From the NCBI GenBank assembly GCA_946811185.2, contig OX328096.1:51846252-51910251 (forward strand): 64,000 nt of DNA, in the 5' to 3' direction. Within the stretch, counting starts at the first letter, position 1; each line of letters opens with the position of its first letter. A program made the position numbers and the translations under genes. This stretch comes from Hippopus hippopus (lineage: Eukaryota > Mollusca > Bivalvia > Cardiida > Cardiidae). Below the pieces are notes generated by a model. The model searched no databases. It was given only the letters and a program-made list of their open reading frames with translations, and was not told where the DNA came from. This document shows, one piece after another, positions 13,201 to 22,259 of this stretch.

Positions 13201-13877
13201 CGAGGAGTCATATTTATCACTTAAATTGCTGATCACACAATGTCATTTTTTCAAATCATATTGACCAGGCGTGCGCATTTAACTTAATTTATAATGAGTG
13301 TTTGTTTACAAATTTGCCAGATGTGTTTATGTCAAATAAATGGTAAATTACAAAAGATCAATGAAAACCTTGCACTAACTTGGTGTCAACGTGAAGTTGA
13401 ATCATTTATCTATCGATTCATGTCCATTTTCATAGCTGAAAAGCAGATTTAAGACACATTTAGCAGACCAAGAAATGACCGGTAAGATTTTGAGATTTCC
13501 AGATAGTATGAAAGAAGGCTGCAGTGAAGGGGTGTGGAGACCCAATCACAAAAATAACATCTGAGCAACCCTTCAGACTGAAAGTATTGGAACAGCTGTG
13601 TGACAAGTGAACAACAAAAAAATACCAAATGAACTACAAAATCTATGCCAGCTGGACTACTGCCCAGTGAAGTAAGAAGGTCGTACCTACTCTGTCCTTT
13701 GATAATATACAATTGAATTTATACAACCCTGAATGAGCAAGAATACTATGAAGCCAGTAGGTATGATGTCTTGCCTCATTGATATCAGTGTTTTCGTTTG
13801 ATGGCTTACCTGATCCCGAGTATGAAATGAGACCAAACAAAAAGGATAAGTCCCAACCAAGTAACTGCTTTTGCCAT
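1082..13877 (-). CDS. TXNDC11: TXNDC11-like thioredoxin domain protein, 5' ten coding exons (partial at C-terminus)
   Basis: Exons in transcript order: 13877-13810, 11732-11513, 9835-9712, 9058-8952, 8560-8461, 7483-7371, 6125-6057, 5641-5510, 4364-3578, 1239-1082. All junctions are GT..AG with matching phases and give 626 codons without a stop. Residues 1-22 are a hydrophobic signal-anchor. Residues about 40-140 form a thioredoxin fold with YAPWCAES (Cys76, Ser79) and a following AINCWYTQGECRK segment. The GYFDFNSSPQPPG and NALRWLVPPG blocks and a CEYC pair are typical of TXNDC11. In vertebrates TXNDC11 is an ER membrane protein that binds DUOX oxidases and EDEM lectins in redox folding and ERAD. 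The second thioredoxin domain and coiled coil should be encoded beyond the left edge, since the family is about 950 aa. Identity is from remembered family motifs, not a search. Confidence 0.9.
1785..2786 (+). repeat. Tandem array of six ~157 bp units with CCGT microsatellite head
   Basis: Begins ATGCCCCCCTTC with a GTCCGTCCGTCC microsatellite, then units starting ACCTTGTCCGGATGATAACT at about 1861, 2018, 2176, 2327, 2485 and 2643. Each ends in GGTCAAGGTCACAGTGAC. Typical of bivalve non-autonomous elements (Helentron/pearl-like architecture); that class is inference. Confidence 0.85.
2787..2885 (+). mobile_element. Solo end of a CAGGGCC-type DNA transposon
   Basis: CAGGGCCGGCGCTGCCGTTC resembles the left end of the element at 15119, but its subterminal motif reads GTGGCTC rather than GTGGCGA. 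No matching right end was found nearby, so this is a truncated copy or diverged subfamily. Confidence 0.55.
3309..3535 (+). mobile_element. TTAA/CCCTTT MITE copy
   Basis: Both ends and the hairpin centre are recognisable. It ends 42 bp downstream (transcript sense) of the TXNDC11 exon 9 donor. Confidence 0.82.
3578..4364 (-). CDS. TXNDC11: TXNDC11 exon 9 (large middle exon)
   Basis: The longest exon, 787 nt. Encodes residues 312-573: a cysteine-containing middle region with CEYC, then TGYACDTNKTLNFYFVDS and a RATVILVDLKNEASYHL strand, both with counterparts in TXNDC11. Ends in phase 1 at GTGAGT. Confidence 0.9.
4365..5253. other. TXNDC11 intron 8 part, nothing recognised
   Basis: AT-rich sequence with no exon, long repeat or RNA gene that I can support. 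A half hairpin motif (GTAGATCAAGACCAGA) lies near 4797. Confidence 0.5.
5254..5479 (+). mobile_element. TTAA/CCCTTT MITE copy
   Basis: Full-length copy starting TTAGCCCTTTCCCAAAC and ending GGGAAAGGGTTAA, 31 bp from the exon 8 donor. Confidence 0.87.
5510..5641 (-). CDS. TXNDC11: TXNDC11 exon 8
   Basis: 44 codons between TTATTACAG and GTGAGT. Starts NALRWLVPPGIKSLTLSLAL and continues GPSVLLFAPSNPMF, closely matching the TXNDC11 block that precedes the long middle region. Confidence 0.88.
6057..6125 (-). CDS. TXNDC11: TXNDC11 exon 7
   Basis: Exactly 23 codons between CTTTTCCAG and GTGAGT: KYPLFYNMTCKNITNWIFYY then RQQ. Contains two NxT sequons (NMT, NIT), fitting an ER lumenal segment. Confidence 0.82.
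6475..6703 (-). mobile_element. TTAA/CCCTTT MITE copy
   Basis: Full length, TTAACTCTTTACC to GGTAAAGGGTTAA, with a near-perfect palindrome at 6587-6648. Confidence 0.93.
6773..7001 (-). mobile_element. TTAA/CCCTTT MITE copy
   Basis: Full length, second of three copies packed into 780 bp; ends in TTAA on both sides. Confidence 0.93.
7026..7253 (+). mobile_element. TTAA/CCCTTT MITE copy
   Basis: Third member of the cluster, opposite orientation to its two neighbours. Confidence 0.88.
7371..7483 (-). CDS. TXNDC11: TXNDC11 exon 6
   Basis: Acceptor TTCTTTCAG, donor GTGAGT. Encodes FYQPIRFGVILAKHLAENF and a following RFIMARTGNTTL stretch; enters phase 1 and leaves phase 0. Confidence 0.84.
7637..7737. 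repeat. GTGTAGATC hairpin repeat copy
   Basis: GTGTAGATCCAAGATCAGAC and its inverted arm GTCTGATCTTGTTCTACA form a hairpin around GCACATTCTCTGCA, followed by GCAGCCTAAGGGT. Confidence 0.8.
8461..8560 (-). CDS. TXNDC11: TXNDC11 exon 5
   Basis: Acceptor ACTTACAG, donor GTAAAG. Encodes TVIGYFDFNSSPQPPG and FYLAALRVRSY. The GYFDF..SPQPPG block is a strong family signature. An internal GTGAGG could act as a cryptic donor but would break the phase with exon 6. Confidence 0.88.
8952..9058 (-). CDS. TXNDC11: TXNDC11 exon 4
   Basis: Acceptor TCTGAAG, donor GTGAGT. Encodes residues 138-173, including AEYFVRFVESFIHPL, and ends in phase 0. The acceptor has a weak pyrimidine tract; the phase fit supports it. 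Confidence 0.83.
9575..9707 (-). mobile_element. TTAA/CCCTTT MITE copy, half
   Basis: Keeps the hairpin and one terminus. Its terminal TTAA lies about 4 bp beyond the TXNDC11 exon 3 donor GT. Confidence 0.82.
9712..9835 (-). CDS. TXNDC11: TXNDC11 exon 3
   Basis: Acceptor TATTTAG, donor GTACTT, enters phase 0 and leaves phase 1. Encodes the second half of the thioredoxin fold (FIAINCWYTQGECRK, then FPDLYVYH). A MITE ends about 4 bp past the donor. Confidence 0.87.
9909..10139 (-). mobile_element. TTAA/CCCTTT MITE copy
   Basis: Near full length with an intact hairpin (GGAGAAAATGCTAGTAACCA...). Confidence 0.85.
10277..10374. repeat. GTGTAGATC hairpin repeat copy (near consensus)
   Basis: GATCATGATCAGACTGCACG-type arms pair almost perfectly across TTCTGTG, then GTGCTTAGCAGCCTAAGGGT. 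Other copies: 391-448, 1656-1709, 17965-18065, 27803-27850, 30617-30720, 43939-44005, 52219-52280, 53058-53120 and 63347-63405. Confidence 0.82.
11241..11505 (+). mobile_element. Second MITE family (GAGCCATGCTCTG ends)
   Basis: Ends GGCCATGTTCTGG...AGAGCATGGC; centre GTCAGCCTGCACC...CGAACATGGGTCAATAC is a decayed palindrome. It ends 7 bp from the TXNDC11 exon 2 donor. Confidence 0.82.
11513..11732 (-). CDS. TXNDC11: TXNDC11 exon 2 (first thioredoxin fold)
   Basis: Acceptor TTTTACAG and donor GTAAGT. Encodes residues 23-96, with YAPWCAES at about residues 72-79. The second active-site cysteine of a CxxC is serine, as I recall for vertebrate TXNDC11, so this domain is unlikely to be a full dithiol oxidoreductase. 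Confidence 0.88.
11811..12139 (+). mobile_element. Two adjacent TTAA/CCCTTT MITE copies, second truncated
   Basis: The first copy spans about 11811-12046. The second begins CCTTTACCGCAC and stops at the hairpin centre (12139), where unrelated sequence starts. Confidence 0.8.
12140..12700. other. TXNDC11 intron 1 segment, unidentified
   Basis: Holds open frames on both strands (plus 12326-12676, 116 codons) with no recognisable motif, splice context or composition bias. I do not call a gene here. Confidence 0.4.
13810..13877 (-). CDS. TXNDC11: TXNDC11 exon 1 (start, signal-anchor)
   Basis: ATG at 13877 opens MAKAVTWLGLILFVWSHFIL, a single hydrophobic segment that would target the protein to the ER. 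The donor is GTAAGC and the exon ends in phase 2. No other upstream in-frame start was found. Confidence 0.82.
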
Positions 13878-14802
13878 GATACGGAGAGATACTAGTATAC
13901 GCCTGTTTATCCTTTGTGATGCAACAACTGTCTTGGACGTCCCATAAAAGGTCTTCTCCATTGGTTTATAAACACGTCAGAAAAGGACCGGAAGTTGCTG
14001 TGACAGTTCTTGCTGAAGGGGGATATCTCAAGCATTTTTGCTGTGATAGAGTACTCTTTAACACAAACATGATAATATTTCATATCAGTCTTAGATTTCC
14101 AATATCTGAAGATAAACTTTATTCGATCAATAAGACGTATTTTGGCATAGTATGCTCAAATGAAGTTAAAATTGTTGGATTTGGTAAAATGTGCTGAGCA
14201 CTTCCCCAAAGAAAGGGATTTATTAGTTTCGATACTTTTTTGCAAACTCTCTTAATACTATTTGCATGTAATTTCAGCTATATTAGGAAACTGCTATGAA
14301 CTGGAATTTATTTAAAGGTTTTTAATTGCTTATTTCATATTTCAAAAAATACGAAACTTTGAGAACAACAGAGTTTTACCTTTACCCACTTTTTGTAGCC
14401 TTTTGCGTCATGTGATAAGTGACAGAAGTGGAGTTCAAAAGTCAAGTCATTCATCACAATTCTTCAAATATATGGTAACGTAATTTCCAGTTTCAAGTTG
14501 AAATATCTGATTTAGACCAGTTTGTTATTCAATTCAGTCTCAACATAGAGGTGGACTCAAGTTGCACAGTAATCGGACAGAATTGAGTTTCGGATCAAGC
14601 CTGTGACTAAGCCTGTGTGTTTCAGCATCCCCTAGAGAGGGAGAATACTTTGCAGTGTCATGAGCATCAGTGTGTCAATTTTAACATATTTCTATATAGG
14701 ATAAGTTCATCATTTATTTCACTATTGTCAGCTTTCGACTTGGTGTTACGATTACACATGTTTGTAGTTTCAATAATGAAATGTTTGAGAGGTCGGGTGA
14801 CA
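13878..14802. other. TXNDC11 upstream region
   Basis: Should hold the TXNDC11 promoter and 5' UTR, but no TATA box, initiator or CpG-rich core is clear enough to mark. Confidence 0.4.
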
Positions 14803-14947
14803 GATGTTTTGGTAACAGACAAGTTCGGTAACATAGACTTATAGTGTAAATCGATTGGATGTTTCAGTAACAAAGCAATATTATATAGTGTTTATGTACC
14901 ATGACGTTCTTTACACCCAATGCATGGCTTTGTTTTGTTCAAACCTT
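14803..14947 (+). repeat. Left arm of a 145 bp inverted repeat
   Basis: GATGTTTTGGTAACAGAC...GTTTTGTTCAAACCTT is the near-exact reverse complement of 18263-18405. Both arms carry the GACGTTCTTTACACCCAATG block. Confidence 0.88.
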
Positions 14948-15118
14948 TTATTTTTGCACTTTCCACCCTTTTGTCCCTTGATAGACAGGCTATCCACACG
15001 TTTTTTTCCCATACTTGGCTATCTGCACGTTTTTCCTTTTATTTTTCCATTTTCAACCATATTTCAAGTGATGAATAATACCCATGCCTAATCTTGCACC
15101 CGTTGAATTTTCAGTATT

Positions 15119-16899
15119 CAGGGCCCGCGCTGCCGTTCGCCATTTTCGCCAAATGCGAAAATTCTGAACAAGTGGCGAACTTTTTCTTTAACTAGTGAAA
15201 ATAAGTGGCGAAAATTTTTTTTTATAGGCAATTCTTCAGTTTTTGTCTCAACTCACGAGACAAGTGGAGAAAAGGTGAAGCAGAGAACAAGCTACAGGGC
15301 GACGTGGGCGAAGAAGTCACCTTCAATGGCTCAACTTTGCCTCGTCAAGCTTACACGGCGAAAAAACTTCACCTTAAAAAATTCCCGACCTGGCTATATT
15401 CATGAAATATTGGCTATCTAAGACAAAGGGTGACGCCAGTTATCCTTTATCAACTTTGTAAATTTAGACAAGACAGCAGAGTGTTATGATCCATATCTGT
15501 TACTAACTCGCTAAATCCACCCCTTTATCCCACGAAAACCTGTCTTTTTTTCCCACAGGTAATGCGTCTGCTTATTTGTTTAAATGACGTCAGACCAACA
15601 GTACTGATTCTCAATACATGAATAGTCGTAAAATAAAGCAGAATTACCTCTTCTTACTGCTGGAGATATTCCTTACAAATATTTTTCAATAAATTACAAT
15701 GATGGATGGTAAACCAAATGATTAAAAAATCTTGAAAACAGTCATTTGCCTTCCTCACATCGGCAGCTCGAGCAAAATCTGCAGTGCAGCATTCTATTTA
15801 TAGCATTCTATTTTTAGAATACACTAGACCTTTTCCTTCCTATCAGCTGTTTTATTGACTATATAGATTACATCTCTGTAAACCTTGTTAAGTTTAATTC
15901 TTTTAAATTTTACCAAGTCCTAGTTATGTTTTTGAATCAAGATTGTGGTTGGTCCTCATTACAGCCATGAAGAAGTTTTTTTTTTCTTTTCTCATCACTC
16001 TGGACATTATTTGTAATCTGATGAGAAATGTCAGGGTTTGAAGTAATGTGTGACTCTGCATCAATGGGGTCATAAATTACAAAGCAATCAAAACCCAATG
16101 TTGTTTTGAGTCAACAAGTAGATAAAAATCGATCGCATTTTTTTCTTTGATAAGAAAATCATATCCAAAAGTGATAGTAAGATTCAACTGTTTTTCACTG
16201 AACGCAGGCATACAGAAATTCTTTCATCACATACTATAATTTCTCCTGTAAAGTTCATGGAAGAAATACTGTCTACTTGCAGCACAAGTCTGCTTCTAGA
16301 TTCAAACAGAATTTAACTACATTGGGTTTTTACCATGGTTTTTTTTTTTTTTTTGTTTGTTTTATCAACCCACACAATGCCAACTTTTTAACAACCTCAA
16401 TAAAGGAGACTTATGAAAACATTGTGAGAAAAGAAAAAAATGCTAGTAACCAGCATTTTCTCCTTTTCAAATAATGTTTTCTATCCTATCACAGACAATC
16501 TTCCACTATTTCGGCAACATTTAAAATTGATGTCTGTATATGCTTTGGGTTTCGATGTGTCTAAAATTGTGTCATGTGCTAAAGGATTAAATCCCCATCA
16601 TGTAATTTTCATCATTCATGTTTCCATGTTTGTACAAATGAATTAAAATTAAAAAAAAAAACATTGTTCTCTGTGTCTGATACCTGAACAGAATAAAGGG
16701 GGATAAATGGTGGTAAAAAGGAAAGTAGCGAAAAAGTAGAAAGAAATGGTTCATAAATTAAGAAAAGTGGCGAAAGAAATGGTAATAAATTAGGAAAAGT
16801 GGTGAAAAAAAATGGCTCGTAAATAAAAAAAGTGGCGAATAGTTTTTTAAATTGGCGAAAATAGTGGCGAAAGAAAAATAAAAGCCAGAGCAGGCCCTG
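15119..16899. mobile_element. CAGGGCC-terminus DNA transposon with 6 bp target duplication
   Basis: Ends CAGGGCCCGCGCTGCC and GCCAGAGCAGGCCCTG are imperfect inverted repeats flanked by AGTATT on both sides (15113-15118, 16900-16905). The motif GTGGCGAA and variants recur in both subterminal regions (15150-15215 and 16700-16875), as expected for transposase-binding repeats. No transposase ORF survives. CAGGG ends fit hAT; the 6 bp duplication fits the hAT6-type minority. Confidence 0.8.
16362..16590 (+). mobile_element. TTAA/CCCTTT MITE copy nested in the CAGGGCC element
   Basis: Full-length copy inside the 15119-16899 transposon, so it inserted after that element did. Confidence 0.83.
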
Positions 16900-17176
16900 A
16901 GTATTTCATACATCTAGGTTTATAAAATGGACAACGGATTATACGACGCTCTTAGGGTTAAAATCATAGTAAATTAAGCTGCGAAAAACAGCTAGGAAAA
17001 TACTGTGGCAAATGAAGAGAAGATGTGAGAGAGATAGATACTTAGACCTCAACAAACATTTTTTCAAACTGCACAAGCAAGCCGTATTTGAACTGAATGT
17101 GCTTTTGTGTGCACTCTGTATTACTATAAAGCACATGAAATAAATATCAGAAATGTTATTTTTTTAACTTTAACTG

Positions 17177-17299
17177 TTAACCCGACGGCCAAATTTTAGA
17201 CTTTCCCAAATTGAAAGTATTTTCTCCTTTTCCACAATGTTTTCAAAAGCCTTGTTCTTCAGGGGCGTTAAACTCATAATAGTGCGGTAAAGGGTTAAA
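17177..17299 (-). mobile_element. TTAA/CCCTTT MITE copy with internal deletion
   Basis: Both TTAA ends are present, but one hairpin arm and flanking sequence (about 100 bp) are missing. Confidence 0.8.
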
Positions 17300-17964
17300 G
17301 CATGTTTCATACATGTATTTCACAACAATAAATCATTTAACTTTAGAAGACGGCGGAATAGGTAATAAAGTATCATGGCACATGGAGAAAATGCGGTTTA
17401 GGTATAGAAAGAAAATGTCGTGTAACATCCATGAAAACTGTGAAAAAAAGCTGCTAATATATGAGGCTTAATTGCGATCGACCACATATTCTATTGTTTT
17501 TATGTAGATCTGTGAGAAATTCTTTATCTTATGGGTAACGATATGTGTGAAAACAGGCTGTTAAAGACATGCACCTATACAATGGACAATACCTCCTTTG
17601 CTTACGTGAAGTACGAAAAGGGACTTCATATGATCTTTGTGCGTTGTTGAACGCTATAAAACCGACAGACGACGACTTGTGTCCTTGAAAAAATAACTTA
17701 TACTTATGACACGCACAAATGTACATAGTCAAAATCACAAGAAGTAAGCAAGAAAGCATTGTTATTGCCTCTTTCCATCTCTCTCACCCCCACTTTTCAA
17801 TTTGCCACAATATTTCCACCTGTATAACTTCTATTTCTGAAGTTAGGTTGATAATCCATGATCTTAACATTTAGAGCATCGAACAAACAAATTGGCCATT
17901 TTCATCTTAGAAATGTTAAGTCTAACGTTAGCGGTTGAGTGGTTGTCCTTGTTTATAATCTCTA
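17300..17964. other. Spacer inside the inverted-repeat pair
   Basis: Nothing recognised apart from AT-rich unique sequence. Confidence 0.4.
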
Positions 17965-18262
17965 GAAAACGTGGAAAGTATTGATCAAAGATCAGACTCT
18001 GTGCTTTGTGCAGTCTGATCTTGAACGGTATGGGCCACAAAGGCAATAGCAGAAGTGAAAGGTACTCTAAGGCTTACAGCACAACGGGTACATGTTGGAT
18101 ATTATTCCATACATCAAGTATGGGTGTAAATCGAAAATAAGATACGGTGATCAATATTTATTTATTTAAGATATTTTATACATACAGCATGGAATGAGGA
18201 ACATAACAAAAATATTATTTATGAAACATAGTGGGAATTACAAATTAAGGTTTTAAATAACG

Positions 18263-18405
18263 AAGGTTTGAACAAAACAAAGCCATGCATTGGGTGTAAA
18301 GAACGTCACGGTACATAAACACTATATAATTGCTTTGTTACCAAAACATCCAATTGATTTACTCTAGAAGTCTGTGTTACCGAACTCGTCTGTTACCGAA
18401 ACATC
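18263..18405 (-). repeat. Right arm of the 145 bp inverted repeat
   Basis: Reverse complement of 14803-14947 with a few substitutions. The arms may be long TIRs of a 3.6 kb element, but no target duplication was confirmed. Confidence 0.88.
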
Positions 18406-18539
18406 CATAAATCGAGACGTTTACCCAGGTTCTACCTTCTTCTGTAGGGAAATTTGTAGACCCCAAAGGTCTGTTATTCCCTCAATTCCTGGTATCTCGA
18501 AGTTTCCACACTGGTTTGGCTTATAATCAGTATTACTTT

Positions 18540-19760
18540 GAAAAATATAGACCTTGTTTAATCTTCTACACTAAAACGTTTTTGCAGCCAGAACTTGTCA
18601 AGGGAGCACTTAAAATGTTTCATTGATTTTGAGTTCACTACTTCAGCTGGCAGAAAATTCCAATCATTTATCACCCGTTGAAAAAATGAGTTAAGATGAA
18701 TATATTTGTTTGCTGTTGGCTTTTGTATCTTAAGGTTATGGCCTCTGTTTGACGTGTTAGATATTAACACAAAGAAAGTTACAAGATCAAGATCATCCAT
18801 ACCATGGGTAAGCTTGTATATCTGAATCATATCATCATGTGTCTTAAATGAACTAATGATGGTAGGTTCAGCTGAACAAGGCGTTGTTCATAAAAGAGAT
18901 GGGAAATTTCTTTTGCAGCTTTTGTAGCATGTCTTTGGCAGTTTTCAATGGAATGAAGATGTTTGTTCAACACTGTGAAATAAATGGTGTTACTATAATC
19001 AATATGAGGTCTGATGAGAGCTTCAGTGAGAATTATGAACTGCTGTTTATCCAGAAAAGTAAAGTTTCTCTCCATAAGTCCTATCAGGCTATTGACTTTG
19101 TTGATTAAACTACTCATATGACTGTCAAAAGTGAGATTTGAAGAAAACAGGATTTCCAAGGCTTTCCTAGAGACATCTTCATTTATTTCTGAAAAAATAG
19201 TTTCAAACATCTGGTATTTAGGACTAAAACTGCTGTTAACTTTACATTTGTTAAAATTAAACTTAAGTAACCACTTATTACTACAGTCACACACGTTGAG
19301 GATATCATCATGTAATTACATATGTCTGAGTCTACTTGTGAATGCAGCACTCTGTACAGTTTTGTGTTGTCAGCAAATAGGCAGCAGATACTGTTTACAA
19401 CTTCTGAGACATCGTTTATGTAAATAATAAATAAAAGAGGTCCTAAGATAGATCCTTGAGGTACCCCATATATCATGTTTGTCCAGTCTGATGCAGAACC
19501 AGGGATAACAACTCTGTTTTCTGTTTGTTAGAAAACTTCTGACCCAATTCAGAAGATTTCCACTAATGCCATGAACTTCAGCTTTATGTATAAGGCCAGC
19601 TTTATGTATAAGGCGTCCATTGGTCAGGATGGTTCTTTTCATATTTGGACTTGTATTGTGCACAATACCGTCTCAAGTCCATTACGAATTTTTCTAGAGA
19701 TCAACAATAGCCCTGTGCTGACTTTGTTTTGTCAATTTCATATGTATTGCAAGGAAATGC
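18540..19760 (-). pseudogene. 5'-truncated, frameshifted LINE reverse transcriptase
   Basis: Minus-strand fragments in different frames read IYGVPQGSILGPLLFIIYIN, then LFADNTKLY (usually FADD), RPHIDYSNTIY and, at the end, FFQRVINDWNFLPAEVVNS. These are the finger/palm and C-terminal blocks of jockey/CR1-type non-LTR reverse transcriptases. Frame breaks near 18830, 19190 and 19450, and a 17 bp duplication at 19580-19613, show it is dead. Confidence 0.85.
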
Positions 19761-20374
19761 AGTTAATTTTTTGTGACACATGACAAAGGACGAATTTTTT
19801 AACATTTGATTACCTTAAGTGCTTCCAGAAGTCATTTATAACATGTAAATTAAAAAAACTTACAAAATTGATCTTCTTTGGCAGCCATTTTGTGTCTATT
19901 TTCAGTAATTTGGGAAACGTAAATGTCTTGAGTAAAAGATGAAATAATCTAGTTTTCCTTATAAAGTTAAGTCTTTAAATTGAAAAAAAAACTTGTATTT
20001 GACATGAAGGATTATTGAATACACAAGGAACAGGTATTCTAGTGTCATCATGAATTTGTGAAAATGTAAGTGTTTAAACATCCACATATTTGTGAGGAGA
20101 TTTCTCCCAATTTTTTCACCATTGTTTCTGTATCCAGATGCTACCCAACATTTGAGGACAGTCATCTGTACTAACATGCTTGTTCATATTTTTATTTACA
20201 TGTAACTGATAATCAAAAGGGTTGGATACAAGGAAACCCTAGCTCCTTTGACCCCCTTCAAATGAATAAAAGAAGGCAAACATTCAAATTTTAGGGATCA
20301 ACATCATTTAGAAAATTTGGGGGTCCAAATTCAAAGGAACAGGGAGTTAGGAAAAACCATTGGTCTCTGAAAAA

Positions 20375-20465
20375 TACCCTGCTGGACAGGGCATCAAACC
20401 ACTGACAGTTGGACTTATAGTCCAAAGTGTTAAGTATTAGAGCAATAGATCCCAACCCTGGAAGT
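20375..20465 (-). repeat. tRNA-like SINE head (candidate)
   Basis: Minus strand GGTTGGGATCTATTGCTCTA, TTGGACTATAAGTCCAA (anticodon-stem-like) and GTGGTTTGATGCC (B-box-like) follow tRNA order, but A-box and acceptor pairing are poor. Not an active tRNA gene. Confidence 0.45.
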
Positions 20466-20514
20466 TTTTTATGGACCATTTCAAGGTACAGCAAGTGCAT
20501 TTTTTTAGTCTTGT

Positions 20515-22163
20515 TTTTTGTTTTAGCTGACCTGAGCACAAAGTGTTCATGAGAAGCTTTTGTGATCATGCTGTGACTGTCATGCATAGTCCATTGTCAA
20601 ATTTTACCATACAAGTCCGATACTCATTAACCTTGGTGAGAAAGTTAAACTTTGTCTTGATGATATCTCGAACAAGTTAAAAAATGAGTCATGTGAGGTC
20701 AAAAACTAGGTCACAAGGACAAATTTTAGGAAATCGTTGTTTAGACTCTAGAGGCAACATTTTCAGTCAATACTCTTGAAATTTGGTCTGAATGTTTATA
20801 TTGATGATATCTCAGATGAGTTGAAAACGGGTAACATCAGATCAAAAACTAGGTTACTGGGTCAAATCTTTGACAAACCTTGTGCATGCTGTAGAGGCCA
20901 CATTTTCAGTGCTATACTCATAAAACTTGTTCAGAATGTTTGTCTTGATGATATGTCAGATGAGTTGAAAATGGGTCATGTTGGGTGGAAAACTAGGTCA
21001 CTAGGTCAAATGTGAGAAAAACCTGTTGTATACTCTAGATGCCACATTTTTGGATTGATACTCATGAAAGATGGTCAGAATGTTTGTATTGATAATATTT
21101 TGAACGAGTTCAAAAATGGGTCACATGGGATCAAAAGCCAGGTCACTAGGTCAAATCTTTGAAAAACTTTGTGTACACTCTAGAAGCGATAATTTCAGTC
21201 CAATACACATGAGAAATGGTCAAAAAGTTTGTCTTGATGATATGTTGGATGAGTGTGAAAATGGGTCACTTCCAGTCAAAAAATAGATCACAGGATCAAA
21301 TCTTTGAAAAACCTTATATATGCTTTAGAGGCCACATTTTCAGTCCAATACTCATAGAACTTGGTGAGAAAGTATTGCTTGATGATGACTCGGAAAAGTG
21401 TGAAAATGGATCCGTTAGGTCAAAAAGTAGGTCTTCAGGTCATATCATAGAAAAACCTTGTGTACACTATAAAGGCCACAGTTTCAGTTGATTACTCTGA
21501 AAGTTGGTCCAAATGTTTGTCTTGATGATATCTTTCATGACTTTTAAAATGGGTCACTAAGTCACTTGGTCAAATCTTAGAAAAACCTTCTGTACTCTCT
21601 AGAGGCCACATTTTCTGTTCAGTACTCTTGAAAGTTGATCAGAGTCTTTGTCTTGATGATAATTAAATTTAGACAAGTTTGAAATGGGTCACATGGGGTC
21701 AAAAACCAGGACACCAGGTCTAATCTTGTGTACACTCTAGAGGACAGATTTTCTTTTCAATACTTATGAAAGTTGGTCAGAATGTATGTTTTGATGATAA
21801 CTCAGATAAGATTGAAAATGAGTTACATTGGGTCAAAAACTAGGTCAGTTCGTCAAATCTTGGAAAAACCTTGTGTGCACTCTAGAGGCCACATTTTCTC
21901 TCCAATATTCACGAGAGGTTGTCAGAATGTTTTAATTTATTTTCAAAAAGTTAGAAAATTGGCCATGTTGGGCTTAAAAGAAGGTGATTTAGACAAATTC
22001 TGGGAAAAGCTTGTATACATTCTCAAGGCCACATTTTCAGTCTAATACTGCTGAAAGTATGTTAGGTTTTTTGTCATGATATCTCGGAAGAAATCAGAAA
22101 TAGGTCATGTTTGGTCTAAAGGCTCAGGTGAGGGACTCATGGGCCATCATGGCCCTTTTGTGT
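20515..22163 (+). repeat. Tandem array of ~150 bp units ending in the GGCCATCATGGCC hairpin
   Basis: About ten units with GGTCAAATCTTTGAAAAACC, CTCTAGAGGCCACATTTTCA and GTTTGTCTTGATGATATCTC. The head is AGCTGACCTGAGCACAAAGT and the tail GGGCCATCATGGCCC (22141-22155). It stops just upstream of BRI3 exon 1. Frames read through it because the units avoid stops, not because it is coding. Confidence 0.88.
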
Positions 22164-22213
22164 TATTTTTAGATTTTTGGACGAAGTAACACTTTTTGAG
22201 TGACCAGAGAAAG

Positions 22214-22259
22214 ATGTCAATGAATGATCCTCCACCATCTTACCAAGATAGTGTACCAG
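22214..22259 (+). CDS. BRI3: BRI3 exon 1 (coding)
   Basis: ATG at 22214 encodes [15 protein letters not shown] and ends in phase 1 before GTCAAA. The donor is weak beyond GT, so this is the least certain BRI3 boundary; phase with exon 2 supports it. Confidence 0.75.

Noticed and set aside
20776..22045. Several open frames with repeated phrases such as SKTRSLGQ and YRGHIFSP-like text
   Set aside because: They are translations of the ~150 bp tandem units on one strand; no start context, splice logic or conserved domain. Same for 25410-26312.
20515..22163. Regularly spaced repeats resembling a CRISPR array
   Set aside because: Units of about 150 bp with diverged repeats, no short identical repeats with unique spacers, and the genome is eukaryotic.
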